A program made the position numbers and the translations under genes. From assembly GCA_933228895.1 (NCBI GenBank), contig OW121846.1, forward strand, positions 48,564,107 to 48,628,106: a stretch of DNA of 64,000 nucleotides, given 5' to 3'. The notes under the pieces are model-generated. The model searched no databases, was not told the origin of the DNA, and saw nothing but the letters and a program-made list of their open reading frames with translations. The stretch is from Platycnemis pennipes. Lineage: Eukaryota; Arthropoda; Insecta; Odonata; Platycnemididae. Below, piece after piece: positions 10,850 to 22,009 of the stretch (position 1 is its first letter; each line of letters opens with the position of its first letter).

Positions 10850-12130
10850 CGCAACATCCATGAGCACCTCAACACCTGTAACTCATGGGAAACTGACTGG
10901 AAGATTGCTATTAATCCCAACAAATGCGTTGAAGTTCTTTTATTCCTCAAGAAAAGAAGTAAACCCCGCAAAAGCCATGGAAATCCACTTACCCTCAACA
11001 ATAAAATCATCCCCACAAAAAATCACCACAAATTTCTCGGAATCACACTGGATTCAAAACTGCAGTTCCACCTAAACTTCACAGTCCACAGTTCCACAGA
11101 AACTCCACACAAACAAAAACATTAGAAAAATTACCAAAAATGAAACGCTCCCTTTATCCTCTGTTAAACAGTAAAAGCACTATGTCCTTAAAACTAAAAA
11201 ATTAATCTACGAAGCCATCATAAGACCAGCCGCATGTATGGATGTGAAATCTGGGCAGCCAGTCTCTCACATACCCAACAACAAAAACTGCAAACCATTC
11301 GAAACACTGTCATAAGGAGCACAGCAGGTGCACGCTGGTTCCATTCAAATGTGTTATTACACAACAAACTGGGGATGCTCCTTATTTCGGAATATAACAC
11401 ATAAAACTGCTTGAAATTCAAACGCTCCATAGACACATCCTAATCCCTTACTCCACAACATGTGGAATCTCAGCCTCACCGAAAACCTTATTCCTCCATA
11501 GAATATCCTCTCCACCATGCGCCCTTGTAAGATCACTAAGGGAACCGTCAAAATTCATCCTGCTATCACCCATATTGACCCGCCAAACCTGATACAACCT
11601 TTTCCCAGCGAGTCTACGGATTACTCTCCAGGCATAAAATTCAATACTAAATGCTATTTTCACAAATTCCGATCCCATTCAGATGACATAAACAGCAGAG
11701 CAGCCCCCATATTTGCTACCACCAGAACCGTACTAATTACCAACAAAAATTAAATCCCCAACATAAATCAACCATCAGAAATACGCATAACGCATATAAA
11801 TATATGCTTAACAAATTACTCCAACCAAAATTTTCACATCACAACCAAGAACATTGCAAATCAAGAAGAATTCACTGTGAAATTACATTACAGAGAAGAA
11901 CGTACATTTCATTGCACAATTAAAATTATTCACAATGAAGAACAAACACCTAATCTCACAAACTTCCTTCAATCTCTAACACAACTTATTCAAAATCCCT
12001 TTCTAAAGAGCTGCGTTGAAAGGGCATTAGGCTAAGAGGAACCGAAAAGGAAAAAAGCCTTGTAGAAGAAGAGAACGGAACGGATTCGGCGAATGCGCCG
12101 GTTGAAGGCCGGCGCAAGCTAACACAATCG
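10850..12130 (+). mobile_element. Jockey-like LINE fragment, reverse transcriptase and 3' end
   Basis: Frameshifted remnant of a non-LTR retrotransposon. In one frame it reads NIHEHLNTCNSWETDWKIAI and NPNKC (10850-10935), then KFLGITLDSKLQFHLNF (about 11028-11078), the thumb-region signature after the catalytic centre. Further blocks are SLYPLL (about 11150), MYGCEIWAAS (about 11235-11265) and RSTAGARWFH (about 11310-11345), followed by HHNQEHCKSR near the end. The catalytic YADD box has been lost. A GC-rich untranslated part with gaatgcgccggttgaaggcc lies at about 12089-12108. It is inactive. Confidence 0.75.
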
Positions 12131-12879
12131 TACATAGTAATGAAATGATACTGAACTACACTAACTTAAAAGAGACTTATGATTAAAGAGAGATAGGAGA
12201 GACTCATAGAAGAGTATCCCGAATAGGCATATGAAGTCTGGTCGGGATTTCCAGGTCGTAATCCCAAATGTCTGTAAGGAGTGTATTACCTGTCCCCTTG
12301 AGTCTGGATTTGAAATTCGCTTTTACTTTACTGATGAAGTCCATGATTGTGGGGATGACGTGAGATGTACGGACATTCTGAATGCCCGTTAAGTGGCTTA
12401 GATTTAAGAGAATGCGCAGAGAAACATTCTAAGAGTCTCGAGGTGACGGCATATGACTGAGGAATTTGCAAATATTTCGGCACCATTGAGCAATGTGGGC
12501 TGAATAGCGGACACGTACAATCACACTTTCGCCTGATGGGAGAGAGGCGACATCATTTCAGGAATCACTGTCTCACTATATACAGCTCACCACAAAAAAA
12601 AAAGAACAGCAGCTTTCACAGAAGAACGGGTCTTCTCACCTGAAAGGAAACATTGCGAGTTTTATACTGATTGTGTATTAGCACTCTCCATTATGTATGA
12701 AATGAAATGAAACCTTATGAAATTGTTCTAGCGTTGGACGGTTTTAAAGGACATCAAGGGCAAGAGCTATATCAAGAATGTCCATTGTTATAAAAATATT
12801 TTTAAACGTTGAATGAAGTTTACCTTTTGGAGGCTTCAATGTTTGCAATTGATCCATTTTCTAAAGGACATGCACTTAC
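12131..12879. other. No gene seen
   Basis: Unassigned, just 3' of the last recognised exon of the minus-strand gene. A further exon or the 3' untranslated region of that gene could lie here, but I find no exon with convincing splice sites and no clear poly(A) signal. Confidence 0.4.
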
Positions 12880-13001
12880 CACCTTTCAATTCCGCCGACA
12901 AATGCCTCGTAGATGCTCCCCGTGAATATAGTTGTATTTGAGGCTTGCTAAATAGTTAAGCGCCATCATTGATATTGCCTCTTTAACCTGTGTATCGCCT
13001 C
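12880..13001 (-). CDS. Exon 6 of the secreted-protein gene, terminal or frameshifted
   Basis: Strong acceptor (ttctttctcttgacag) and a perfect GTAAGT after 12880. Continuing the frame gives GGDTQVKEAISMMALNYLAS, then KYNYIHGEHLRGICRRN and a TGA at 12888-12886, so it can be the last coding exon. If it is spliced onward at GTAAGT its length is 122 bases, one short of the 123 of exon 4. Read one base over, the 3' part would be TRHLSAELKG, so a single-base deletion in a once-symmetric exon is equally possible. I could not decide between a terminal exon and a pseudo-exon. Confidence 0.45.
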
Positions 13002-16000
13002 CTGTCAAGAGAAAGAATAAAATAATAAATCCTTATGGTTAATTTTATTGGGGTAGATAAGTCAATTAATTTTTAACTACTCGTTGTTTTAGTTTATAAT
13101 GTATCTATGGCATTGAAGGTATCAACCAGTTGCTTGATATTTTGGCCAAGCAGATTATGATTTTTACAAAATACTATATATACAAAATAATAAACGGCAG
13201 ATTGCAATATGGAGGGATATGTCGATATATAGGTATTTAAATATTTTTCAATGTAGGTATATTGTTAGTTTCTCTTAAATTTGGTTAAAGATGGACAGCA
13301 AAAACCTATAGGATTAATTTTCTAATGCGAAAAATTACAATATAGGATTATTAATATTACAACTATCCAATCCTTATCCCCGATAAAACTCCAATTGAAG
13401 ACCGACCGATAAAGAATGTTTACATGCAATGATTAATCCAGAATAACACAAAGTAATGCACTGGAACTTTTATTTATTCCATCCAATTCTTTTTAAGATG
13501 TCGCTGACTTCGTCGATTGAACAGATTTCCTTTAAACATACGTTTTGGGATTTCCTCATTTGGCATCCTCTCGATGTGGCCCAGCCAGCGTTCCCTCTGA
13601 TAACTGATGAACCTCACTATGTGTTTTCCTTCAATCAGCTGTTCTATTTCTGCGTTGAGTCTTATCCTCCAGTCTCCTTAGCCATATACTGGTCCGCATA
13701 TTCTACGGATGATCTTTCATTCGAATGTGCTGAGTGTTCTCTTGTCTGCCAGAGACATCGTTAAGGCTTCCGATCCGTACGTCGCCACCAGTCGCACTAA
13801 CTCATAACTTCTGTTTCAGGGTTCTGCTTATCAATCTACTCCTTGAATCGCTGTCATATAAAAGTATGAGTGTCAATAATCTTGGCTAATGAAAATTCCT
13901 ATAAATTTCTCTTATAATCTTGGAAAAACATTCAATCCACGACGTGACGATTTTCACCTGAGAACCATAGTTGTCTCATCAATCATCTCTACCACATACG
14001 ACAACATATACATATTTCAACGATAGTTACGGAATAAAGTTGTTCTAAGGCATGTATAATTTTGTACTTTATAATAAATTGATATGGTTTTGAACGCATG
14101 GAAGATGATTATATGCTACGGCTGAGGCATGACTCGCCAACGTACTCCTTTAGGATCATACTTTTATCCTCTGCAACCGCCGAAAGGAGAGAGAAAATAA
14201 GTGGTCAGAGATACTGTTACGGACCAACACAGAAACGTACTAATAATTCCTTCTAATGCTGTATGTACTAAAAAGTCTTGTGCGTACCTGCCGAGGGCTT
14301 TTATTTTTTTTAGATACGTGGATTTTTCTGACTATATAAATAAAAGTAAGCTTCGTTCTATTCCAAAAAAATTCCAAATCCAACATATTCTCTCTATTTG
14401 GAAAATAAGAAATCTTTATTTTATCTATAATGTCGAAATGCCACCAATTTCTCTTGCCTTCTATTCCTATGACTTTGCTAATTTGTTACAAGTGGCGGGT
14501 GTGCAAATATTACCGAATGGTTGGCCAGCTTCTAGATATGTTTACGTAAATTCGCTTTAATTCTGCTGTAGTTTCGTACTTTAAATGGCAATTTGTCAGT
14601 GAATTAAAAATGCATAGAAATTTCATATCTTAAGATAAAATATAAGAAGAGTTTCTTGCAAGAATGTAATGATTCGGTACATTAATAATCAATTAGCATT
14701 TGTTTGCCATCCTTTTTTTTAATCTTTAAAAAAATGATATTCTTACGATGGTAAAGAATACGTGTACCAAAAATTATTATAACGCAACCGATACTTTGCT
14801 GTAGCACGAGTCCTGCATTGTCTTCGAAAGATGATTACTAAAGGGTTTTTAGCAACAATAAAAACAAGAAAAGCATCAGAAACAAATGTCTTGGCAGAAA
14901 ACTATATTTCATGCTTATAATATTGCCTAAAATATTGAGTATGTGCTTTTGATGCTAATCCTGCAGCAATACATCAGAAGTTAAGACTTAGTGATGTGAG
15001 AGAATATATAACAAATGACCCGTGAAGTTATAGACTACACATTCGTATTCTGGAAAAATTATTTTTCAAGTAAAATATTCCCTTGAGTTAAAATGAAGGT
15101 TGGCTGTTGATGACTTAATAATTAGTTATCTAGAATAGATGTAAAGGAAATTAATCACTTACCACAACTGTTTAAATATACATGAAGAGCATTTTCGAGT
15201 GCAAATACTAAATTTGGCAGAGACTGCGAATATTCTTCCGCGAAGGCATCGAGCAGTAATTCAAAGAATGCTGTGAGATCTGTAAAATATTGCACCATTG
15301 ATTACCTTAATGTTCAGACAAAAAGAAGATGTTAATTTATTAATTTCTAATGATCATTGAATATATGGTGAAAACGCAATAAAAAGACCTTGCTATTATA
15401 ATTTCATTGAAATATAAAAATGAAACTAGAGAAATATTTTTTTTATTTTCCACACAGTAAGCCGTAAATATTGCGTTTCATGAAGGTAGATATTATCTCC
15501 TTATGCTAAAAACACGGTAAGCCTCCCATTCGTGTACAGATACATATTTCTAAAGGCGTGTTTATGAATTTATTATTCTTAATCGTTAGTCAGATCGTCA
15601 TGAATATGTGATAAATTTTCATTTGCATTTTTCGAGTTCTTTTAATTTGCTATCAGCATTGATTGCAATCATCCCTCGCTGAGACCCAAAAAATAAGTGG
15701 TACCTGTCCTCACCTCTTTTAGAGGTCGAAATTGGCCAATTGAGATTTAACGCTGAAGTGTGTAAACCATACTGAAGAGATACGATTCAATGTCATTAGT
15801 GTCTTACATACCAGCCAATTCCTTCATATCAAGGTTGGAAAATGTAATTTACGCTGAGAATGGTTGTGGATAGGATTGATTTGGTATGTAATAAATAGGG
15901 TTAGGAATGTGCTAATCGCATAAAATGGCCGAATTTGAGCCAGCGTCTGTGATGATGAGGGAGAAAACTCAATTAGATAATTTGATACCAGTCTTATTCT

Positions 16001-19000
16001 TGCAATTAGTTGATTATTGATTTGATAATTCATTAAATACAACGTGGACGGTAGTAAAAAAGATGAAGGTTAAATTGGCGGACTTAAAAACTTTAGATAG
16101 TTTAATGCTGCATAATGAATCGGAATTTAGCATTGTTCTGATAGGATAAACAATATAATTTAAACTTCTCTCATTGTCAGGTAGCAAGAGGAAATATTTC
16201 GTTGAGATCATCCTTAGCATATAGCAATATCTGCCTTTTACCTTATTCCCGTTTATTGTATATTTCAGAGACATTTTCATTTTGAGATAAGGAAGCTTAG
16301 CCAGATTTTTAATCTCGGCATAACTGGATATAAACGTCATCACATGCTAGTGAGTACTATATCAAAGATAGGACTATAAATTTACCGTTTCTGGTAATTT
16401 TCTACGGAAATATTCCATGAAGGTTAATCGGAGATCTTTGATAATTTGAAGTTTTTAAGCTTAGTGGCCAGAAAATCATATGGTACCCAAAGTAATCACT
16501 TACTTACCATGACTTTCGAGAAATCCGCTCGGCTTGTATCCGAATTTTTTAATGATGCTTTGCATGCATTGGGTTGTGTTTGATACTTGGCCAGCTGTTT
16601 CTAAAACATGACTCATGTCGTGCAGTAAGCCTGGCACAAATAAAATTACCAAAAAATGTCAAAAATGATTGGATATTGTTTAGCATACGTACTTAGAAAC
16701 AGAGGTTTGGATTCCGTAGTATATTGGAAGTGTACAAGAACAAAATTTACAAGTAACATAGCCCATAAAATTGTGCCTAGATATTTGATGTGTGATTAGT
16801 GTAGTCTTTTAAATTTGAAAGGTTGTTTAATTGTTGAAGTGACGGAGTAAATGAACGCAGTTGTAAAAGGGAAAGTTATTAAGTTAACATATCATTATTT
16901 CTGAATAAATTATAACTTCTAAGATAATCATTTATGTTGCAGGTTTAAAAAATAAGAACTTTGCTGAATATCAGCTATTCACTCACCAAATATTTTCTTA
17001 AATTTCCTAAAAGCATTCTTGACTTTTATAGTGTGATCTTCCAGTACTTTGAAATCCTTATTTATAGGAACGTGTGCCACAGTAGTCCCGTCCCTCCAAA
17101 GGATAGTAGTTCCACAGGCTATCAACCGATAAAAGTTTGAATAAGCTTTCGGAATACTTTTTTATGGGTTGTGAATTATGTCCACTTTATATCCTAAATT
17201 CATTGACTGAGTGTTTTTGACCAACAAATGGCAGCAAAATAACAACCTACTTATTACATTTATTTTTTTAATCACGAATCGGTTATTCCAATGCTGAGGT
17301 TATTTTCACAACGATGCGGTTTCTATTAGTTTTTAGAAGTATTGTAATTTTTTTCCTAGACCTAGACTTGTTAAAATTTTGTGCGCATGTGCATCCAATG
17401 GATTGATATTCGAAACACAAATTTCTTGGTAGAAAACTATAGATTACCAACATATTGTTTCTAAGATATTTATGATGTACTTTTGCTGCTAAATTGATAC
17501 TTACGATGTTAATTTACTTATCGATGTAAAGATATAAGGTCACTTACCATTGTTGTCAAAATAATCACGAAGCACACTTTCAATTGCGATTTCTATATTT
17601 TCCAGGGATTTCGAATGATCTCCCGTGAAGGCTTTGAGAACATTCTCAAAGAGGGTTCCAAAATCTGTCAAACGAAAGATATGACACCATGAAGCAAGGG
17701 AATCCATTGAAGGCAACCTACTCACATGCAAAAAGTAAGTATCAACGAACATGTACGCCTATAAGCTTCTTAACACATTGATATAAGGACATCTCTATAG
17801 CCAGGATTTACCGATACAAAACCCACAGGGATTCAAAAAGGGTGGGTGGGTCTAGTGAAACTCAGCTAGGTCATTTTGTTCATGAAGGAGAAGGTAGCGT
17901 CGAGGAGGACACAGTGTTTCTCGAGTTCAGAAAAGCATTTGCTGAGGGACCCCACATTATGTTACTCGCGAACGTAGCATCGTACGGGATAGACAGTATC
18001 ATAGTAGGCTGGATAGGAGGCTTACTACATGAATACATTCAAAGGATGGTATTCGATGGTGTTAGTTCAGGCGTGGTAATAGTTATATCGGGTGTTCCCC
18101 AAAGATGCGTTATAGGCACAATTCTTTGAAAAGAAAATATTTAGCGTAGATTCTATTAAATACTTTAAGCGTCAACATCACTGATCACAATTCATCGGGG
18201 AAACGCATCAGGGAATTAAGTAGAGTAGCAAACCGTAGATTAGGATTCGTAAAAAAGGTTGTAGGTGGATGCGATGAGAGATAAGGAGAAAGAAGGTATT
18301 TTACACTTGTTTGGCCTCATTTAGATTATCCCACTAGTATCAGGGATCCGTACGAGGAAGGTATGATAGAGGAAATAGAGTGTGTGCAAAGAAGATAAGG
18401 TACATTTGTTAAAGGCAATAGTCATAATTGTATTAACATTACGAGTTTAATAGAAGAAAAATGGTGGAAATTAACATCAGGACGCAGGTTAAACTTTAGG
18501 CTAAAACGTTTGAGAAAATTCAAAATGATTTCTTTACATATGATATCAGGTATATATTAAGAACCCCTGGGAATTGTGCCTGGTGTTATCAGGTGAACAA
18601 AATTACAAAGATAAGATGTTATACCGATAAAATTTCTTCATTTTTCCCGCGTAACATAGGAGAGCAAAATAGGTAGAATATAAAAAGATTTTGTAAGTAA
18701 AAAAAATACTTTGAGTAGTCTGTAGTGCATGGTGCATGTTTAAGAACTACTAAAGCATCAAATCCGATACATTTATCCAGGAAAAGATTTTTCTAACTAG
18801 CACAATTCATATATGTGTAGTTACAAACCATGTAGTTGCACGTGACACTTATATCTAACATTTGTCCATGATGTAGTAGCATTTCATAGTTGCATAGAAG
18901 TAGTGAAAGTATGACGTTGCTCATCATCAGCCTCACACCCTCGCAGGGTATTACATGAACACAGACGCAGACGAAAGTAGAATTGAAACGGGTACTCTTA

Positions 19001-20942
19001 ACAGATTACAGGCTAAGGTTATACAATGGCTTTCTAAACCAGTATTATATTGACATAAATGGTTTCAGGTATAGAAACAGAATCATGGATGATTATTTTT
19101 TAATAATTTGTGAATAAATATTTGAAATACAACTAAAAAAAGAGCATAAAATATTGCGTGAAACATTCAGTGGAACTTAATAAATAAAGTTATAATTTTT
19201 CCCACAGTAATCCTCCCTTTAGTAAGATCGAGTAAAGCTACATAGATGCAAAATAAATATTACGAGGTATTCATAAAAAAGTGAACCTGAAAATCAATAA
19301 GCAGAAAACGACATGCAGGTATGAAACAGAACAGAAGAGGCCAATCAATACCAATGCTTAACAAAGGAAAAATATTAAGAAGATAAAGTATTCCTACCAG
19401 GGAAGCCGAGTAACCACCGATGAAGAAAGCAAGAGAGAAATGGTCAGGAGAATATTCTACGCATGGAGAGCTTTCTACCGAGTGAAAGATCTACTTGTAG
19501 CTGGGAATACAAGCCGAGAAGTAATGAGGAAACTAATCACCAGGACTTACATCTGGAGCATTTTTCTCTATGGCAGTGGGACAGGGACAATGACCGCAGC
19601 AGAGATATCAATGGTGGAGGCTTCCGAAATTTGTTTCTAGGGAAGAATGATGAAGATTATATGAATCGACCGTGTAAGTATCGTGGAAGTCCTGAGAAGG
19701 GTGGGAGGAAAGATAAGTCTTCTGAAGATTCTGAGAAGAAGACGGAACAGCTAATCGGCCACAACATGAGACATGATGGCCTGATGAGAACAATAGATGA
19801 AGGATGAGTGAACGAGGAGAACGGAAAAAAAGGCTCGTATTAGATCATTAGAACAAGTGATGAAAGATGTGAAAGAGGAGAAATACATATGAACAGATTA
19901 GTTGATAAAAGAACTGAGTGAAGAGGTGAGTCAAAAGTATGACAGGATTGATTACTGATGATGATTTGCGTGTACTATCAGCGGCTATTATAAACCAAAG
20001 CGAAATAGAGTGCCAATATGCCTCGATTAAGTCCACAAATTTAATATGTCCGTGTTCACATATCTTATCCAAAGCGAAAATATTTTGGAGGTGAAATAAA
20101 GTCAAACTTAATGATTTTTTAAATCAATCAATCTTGAATACCTTCAAAAGGAAACCAATTATTTTACATGGATTAAAATATATCAGCCAATTCATTCCGA
20201 ACCTTAAAATATCACCCAATTCACGTCCATAGATCATAATGCCTACGAGTAGACGACCATACATAAGACATCATTTACAAGACGATAACTGGCAAGTGGT
20301 AGAAGTTGTAATATGGCAGAAGGCTAGAACTCCATAGGTAATTGAAATCATTTTAAGGAATGTCATTGACTTCACTCTTAGTTAATAAGGCATTTAATGT
20401 TAAAGAGAAAAGAGGAAAATAACACGTGATCTTAATTCCTTGGATAAAGGTGGTGCACAAAGGCGATGCGCAATGGAAACTGAATAGGAAACTAGTTTTC
20501 ACCAGAGAGAATGTTTGAGTAAACCAAGAACAATTCCGCTTCGCTTTTGGATTCTCCCTACAACCAAAATTCTCTACTTCTAACGAATATAACCATGATA
20601 TTACGCGCAATAGGTACTCAAAAATGCGCGAGTTAAACTGAGCGAGTTACTGTCAAGATAAATGCCTCGTAATTTGAGACTGCTGATAAAAATGTCTATA
20701 GAAGTCGGTTGTACGGCGGTGGTGACCGTTGGAATCATTTTGAATGAATGTCTTTGACTACACTCACAGGTAAAAATACATTTATCGTTAAGGACAAAAG
20801 AAAATATAACAAAGGATCGAGTATGCTACCAAGTACCTGTTCACTGCAATTTATTTAACTTACCTTGATAGAGGAAGGTAGTCCTTGCAGGCAATACCCC
20901 GAGGATTATCAGGAGAAACACTATTTTCAATGACTGATCCAT
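12886..20942 (-). CDS. Novel secreted-protein gene built from short phase-1 exons (gene model)
   Basis: Six minus-strand exons: 20942-20864, 17664-17548, 17118-16987, 16630-16508, 15279-15163 and 13001-12880. Exon 1 starts with ATG and encodes a signal peptide. All splice junctions are AG at the acceptor and GTAAGT or GTGAGT at the donor, and each intron interrupts a codon after its first base, so every internal exon except the last is a multiple of three and the join stays in frame. Using the TGA at 12888-12886 the product would be 227 residues, about 207 after signal cleavage. It would be secreted, mainly helical and lysine/aspartate-rich, with one cysteine in each of exons 3 to 6. I do not recognise the family and assign no function. 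Exons 2 and 5 are paralogous, and exon 6 may be a frameshifted paralogue of exon 4. Introns hold LINE fragments (17815-18965, 19256-19965, 13456-13850). More exons, or loss of function, cannot be excluded. Confidence 0.6.
13002..13455. other. Intron 5 of the minus-strand gene, unassigned part
   Basis: A+T-rich and without recognised motifs. A counterpart of exon 3 would be expected somewhere between here and 15160 if the whole three-exon block had been duplicated. I did not find it. Confidence 0.4.
13456..13850 (-). mobile_element. LINE reverse transcriptase C-terminal fragment in intron 5
   Basis: Minus-strand reading gives GSEALTMSLADKRTLSTFE, a stop, then KIIRRICGPVYG, RIRLNAEIEQLIEGKHIVRF and RERWLGHIERMPNEEIPKRM. 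This is the thumb and C-terminal part found after the catalytic domain in many arthropod LINEs. Stops and truncation at both ends make it a relic. It lies in the same orientation as the surrounding gene. Confidence 0.7.
13851..15162. other. Intron 5, distal part, including duplicated intron sequence
   Basis: Bases 14877-14960 resemble 17412-17500 (for example gaaacaaatgtcttggcaga versus gaaacacaaatttcttggta). Both lie just 3' of a paralogous exon on the minus strand. The plus frame 14201-14560 has no recognisable motif and I do not call it a gene. Confidence 0.5.
15163..15279 (-). CDS. Exon 5 of the secreted-protein gene (paralogue of exon 2)
   Basis: 117 bases, acceptor caatattttacag, donor GTAAGT, phase 1 at both ends. 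Encodes DLTAFFELLLDAFAEEYSQS followed by LPNLVFALENALHVYLNSC. It aligns without gaps to exon 2 with 14 of 39 residues identical, including the F-E--L-AF and S-SL-N---A-E--L--Y positions. The heptad-like hydrophobic spacing suggests one or two amphipathic helices. Confidence 0.65.
15280..16507. other. Intron 4 of the minus-strand gene
   Basis: No exon-like segment with good splice sites. A GTATGT-type donor near 15807 has no open exon attached, because the preceding frame contains stops. Confidence 0.45.
16508..16630 (-). CDS. Exon 4 of the secreted-protein gene
   Basis: 123 bases with acceptor ttttatttgtgccag and donor GTAAGT, phase 1 at both ends. Encodes GLLHDMSHVLETAGQVSNTT then QCMQSIIKKFGYKPSGFLES and H. 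One cysteine, no repeats, no recognised motif. Its symmetry means it could be skipped or duplicated without shifting the frame. Confidence 0.65.
16987..17118 (-). CDS. Exon 3 of the secreted-protein gene
   Basis: 132 bases with acceptor cttttatcggttgatag and donor GTGAGT, phase 1 at both ends. Encodes ACGTTILWRDGTTVAHVPIN and then KDFKVLEDHTIKVKNAFRKF with KKIF. It is more strand-like at its start and strongly basic and helical at its end. No counterpart was found in the duplicated block. Confidence 0.6.
17548..17664 (-). CDS. Exon 2 of the secreted-protein gene
   Basis: 117 bases, strong polypyrimidine acceptor (catatctttcgtttgacag), donor GTAAGT, phase 1 at both ends. Encodes DFGTLFENVLKAFTGDHSKS and then LENIEIAIESVLRDYFDNN. 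Same length as exon 5 and clearly related to it. It is separated from exon 1 by a 3.2-kb intron that holds two LINE fragments in the opposite orientation. Confidence 0.65.
17815..18965 (+). mobile_element. CR1-like LINE fragment, copy 1, in intron 1
   Basis: Frame 17842-18129 carries reverse transcriptase blocks: SSETQLGHFVHE, FLEFRKAFAEGPH (the equivalent of the first catalytic block, with the key aspartates replaced: FLEFRKAF where FLDFSKAFD is usual), LANVASYGIDS and SGVPQRCVIGTIL (eroded SGVPQGS-LGP). Later blocks in other frames are RIRELSRVANRRLGFVKKVV (about 18200-18260), VWPHLDYPTSIRDPYEEG (about 18308-18362) and IECVQRR. The 3' end carries the catttgtccatg and cacaccctcgcagggtatta tail shared with 22265-22895. 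It is inactive: the catalytic aspartates and the YADD block are missing. Confidence 0.8.
19256..19965 (+). mobile_element. RTE-like LINE fragment, copy 2, in intron 1
   Basis: Same family type as 3-733. Blocks are LKINKQKTTC, SYQGSRVTTDEESKREMVRR, TYIWSIFLYGSG and, after frameshifts, EVLRRVGGKISLLKILRRRR and SLEQVMKDVKEEKY. It ends in ttactgatgatgat (about 19951-19964), the same short tail as the first copy. The open frame 19440-19640 is a fragment, not a gene. Confidence 0.8.
19966..20863. other. Intron 1, 5' part; nothing recognised
   Basis: Unique-looking sequence. A possible extra exon cannot be ruled out, but none with both splice sites and an open phase-1 frame was seen. Confidence 0.4.
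20864..20942 (-). CDS. Exon 1 of the secreted-protein gene: start and signal peptide
   Basis: ATG at 20942-20940. The exon encodes MDQSLKIVFLLIILGVLPAR and TTFLYQ, then one base of the next codon before a perfect GTAAGT. The composition (a lysine, then an 11-residue hydrophobic core, then a turn and small residues) is a textbook signal peptide, with cleavage probably near LPA/RT. The base after ATG is G, which is favourable, while the -3 position is C, which is not. The phase-1 donor matches the phase-1 acceptor of exon 2. That exon 1 belongs with exons 2 to 6 is inferred from phase, strand and lack of competing exons. Confidence 0.6.
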
Positions 20943-22009
20943 CTGGCACATCCAGCGCGTTCACGGCGTCTTAGGTCTTTTGAGTTGTTCGTACTACAGC
21001 GCGTCCTTTTGTCCTTTTGTAAGTCCATTTATGAAAGAAGAGGATATTGGGAAACGCTGTTATTCCGCTTAACAGTAAAGAAATCAAAAGAAAGGCAGTA
21101 AGCAGCCACCCATCATTTCCTGTATTTTTATATTATCTTTTTCTAGGATTTTCCCAAGCTAATTATTTGGTAAGATTAACCGTATTCGTTTTTTGCTTTG
21201 TTCGTACCTTACGAACCTTTACGAATGTTACCTTTTGATTACTCTTTTATTTATTAATATATGCAGTTAGGCATGAAAACATCCATTGTCAAAGCGATAT
21301 ATAACTGTAAACTGTTTATGCAGGCGTCCAAAACCACCTGTCCACCCCCTAAAATTGGCCAGGAAAGATTATTTTTAAAAAACTATTGGCTCACTCATAA
21401 GTAATTGGGGTATGCTCTATCGAATGGTCATAAAATCAACTTCCGATTTAAACCGGAAGTGGGATATTCAGACCGGAAGTCCATTTTTTCAAACCGAACA
21501 TGCAAATATTTTTCACAGATTCGGATTCTACGCTGAAAAAGACGAAACTTTTGCTCGAAACATTTTTTGATAAAATGTGATTTTTGACGTCTTATTGACC
21601 TCCAAGTTTTCCGAAACCGGTAGTACTTGGTGCTGAAACTAGGAATTTGCACGTCGTGACCTTGAAATCGAATTCTGTTTTGTAAATCGTGTGATTTACT
21701 TTAATTGTTGATGTTGTTTCCTCTTTACCATATCCAGAAATATAAAGTGACTGTTTTTTTGAAGGGTGATGGTGTGATGACTGTCTTTAATGTGATTAGG
21801 TTGCATAATTCCATCATTTCGTACTCGTTTAGAAAGTTGAGAAAAAAACTTTTCGTGAGTGTGGAAATCGGTCAGGGTAGCGTCCCACCCATAATTGTGC
21901 AGCAGCAGGAGAAGAAGCCAACTTCAAACAAAATTTGGAGCATGTCGAATGCCTCTTGATTTAAACACACCATGCATATATACAGCAGTATTCATCGATG
22001 TGGGTACAC
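20943..22009. other. Upstream region of the secreted-protein gene and unassigned DNA
   Basis: The first 120 bases 5' of the start codon (minus strand) would hold the 5' untranslated region and promoter. The only TATA-like word is CATAAATG at 21033-21026, which is weak. Bases 21430-21640 contain a repeated aaccggaagt word (21452 and 21473) of unknown origin. Confidence 0.35.

Noticed and set aside
14201..14560. 119-codon plus-strand frame
   Set aside because: It begins with GTG, has no recognised motif, and lies in an intron of the minus-strand gene. Likely chance in A+T-rich DNA.
21026..21033. TATA-like CATAAATG upstream of exon 1 of the secreted-protein gene
   Set aside because: Poor match and no initiator at the expected spacing. 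I do not call a promoter.
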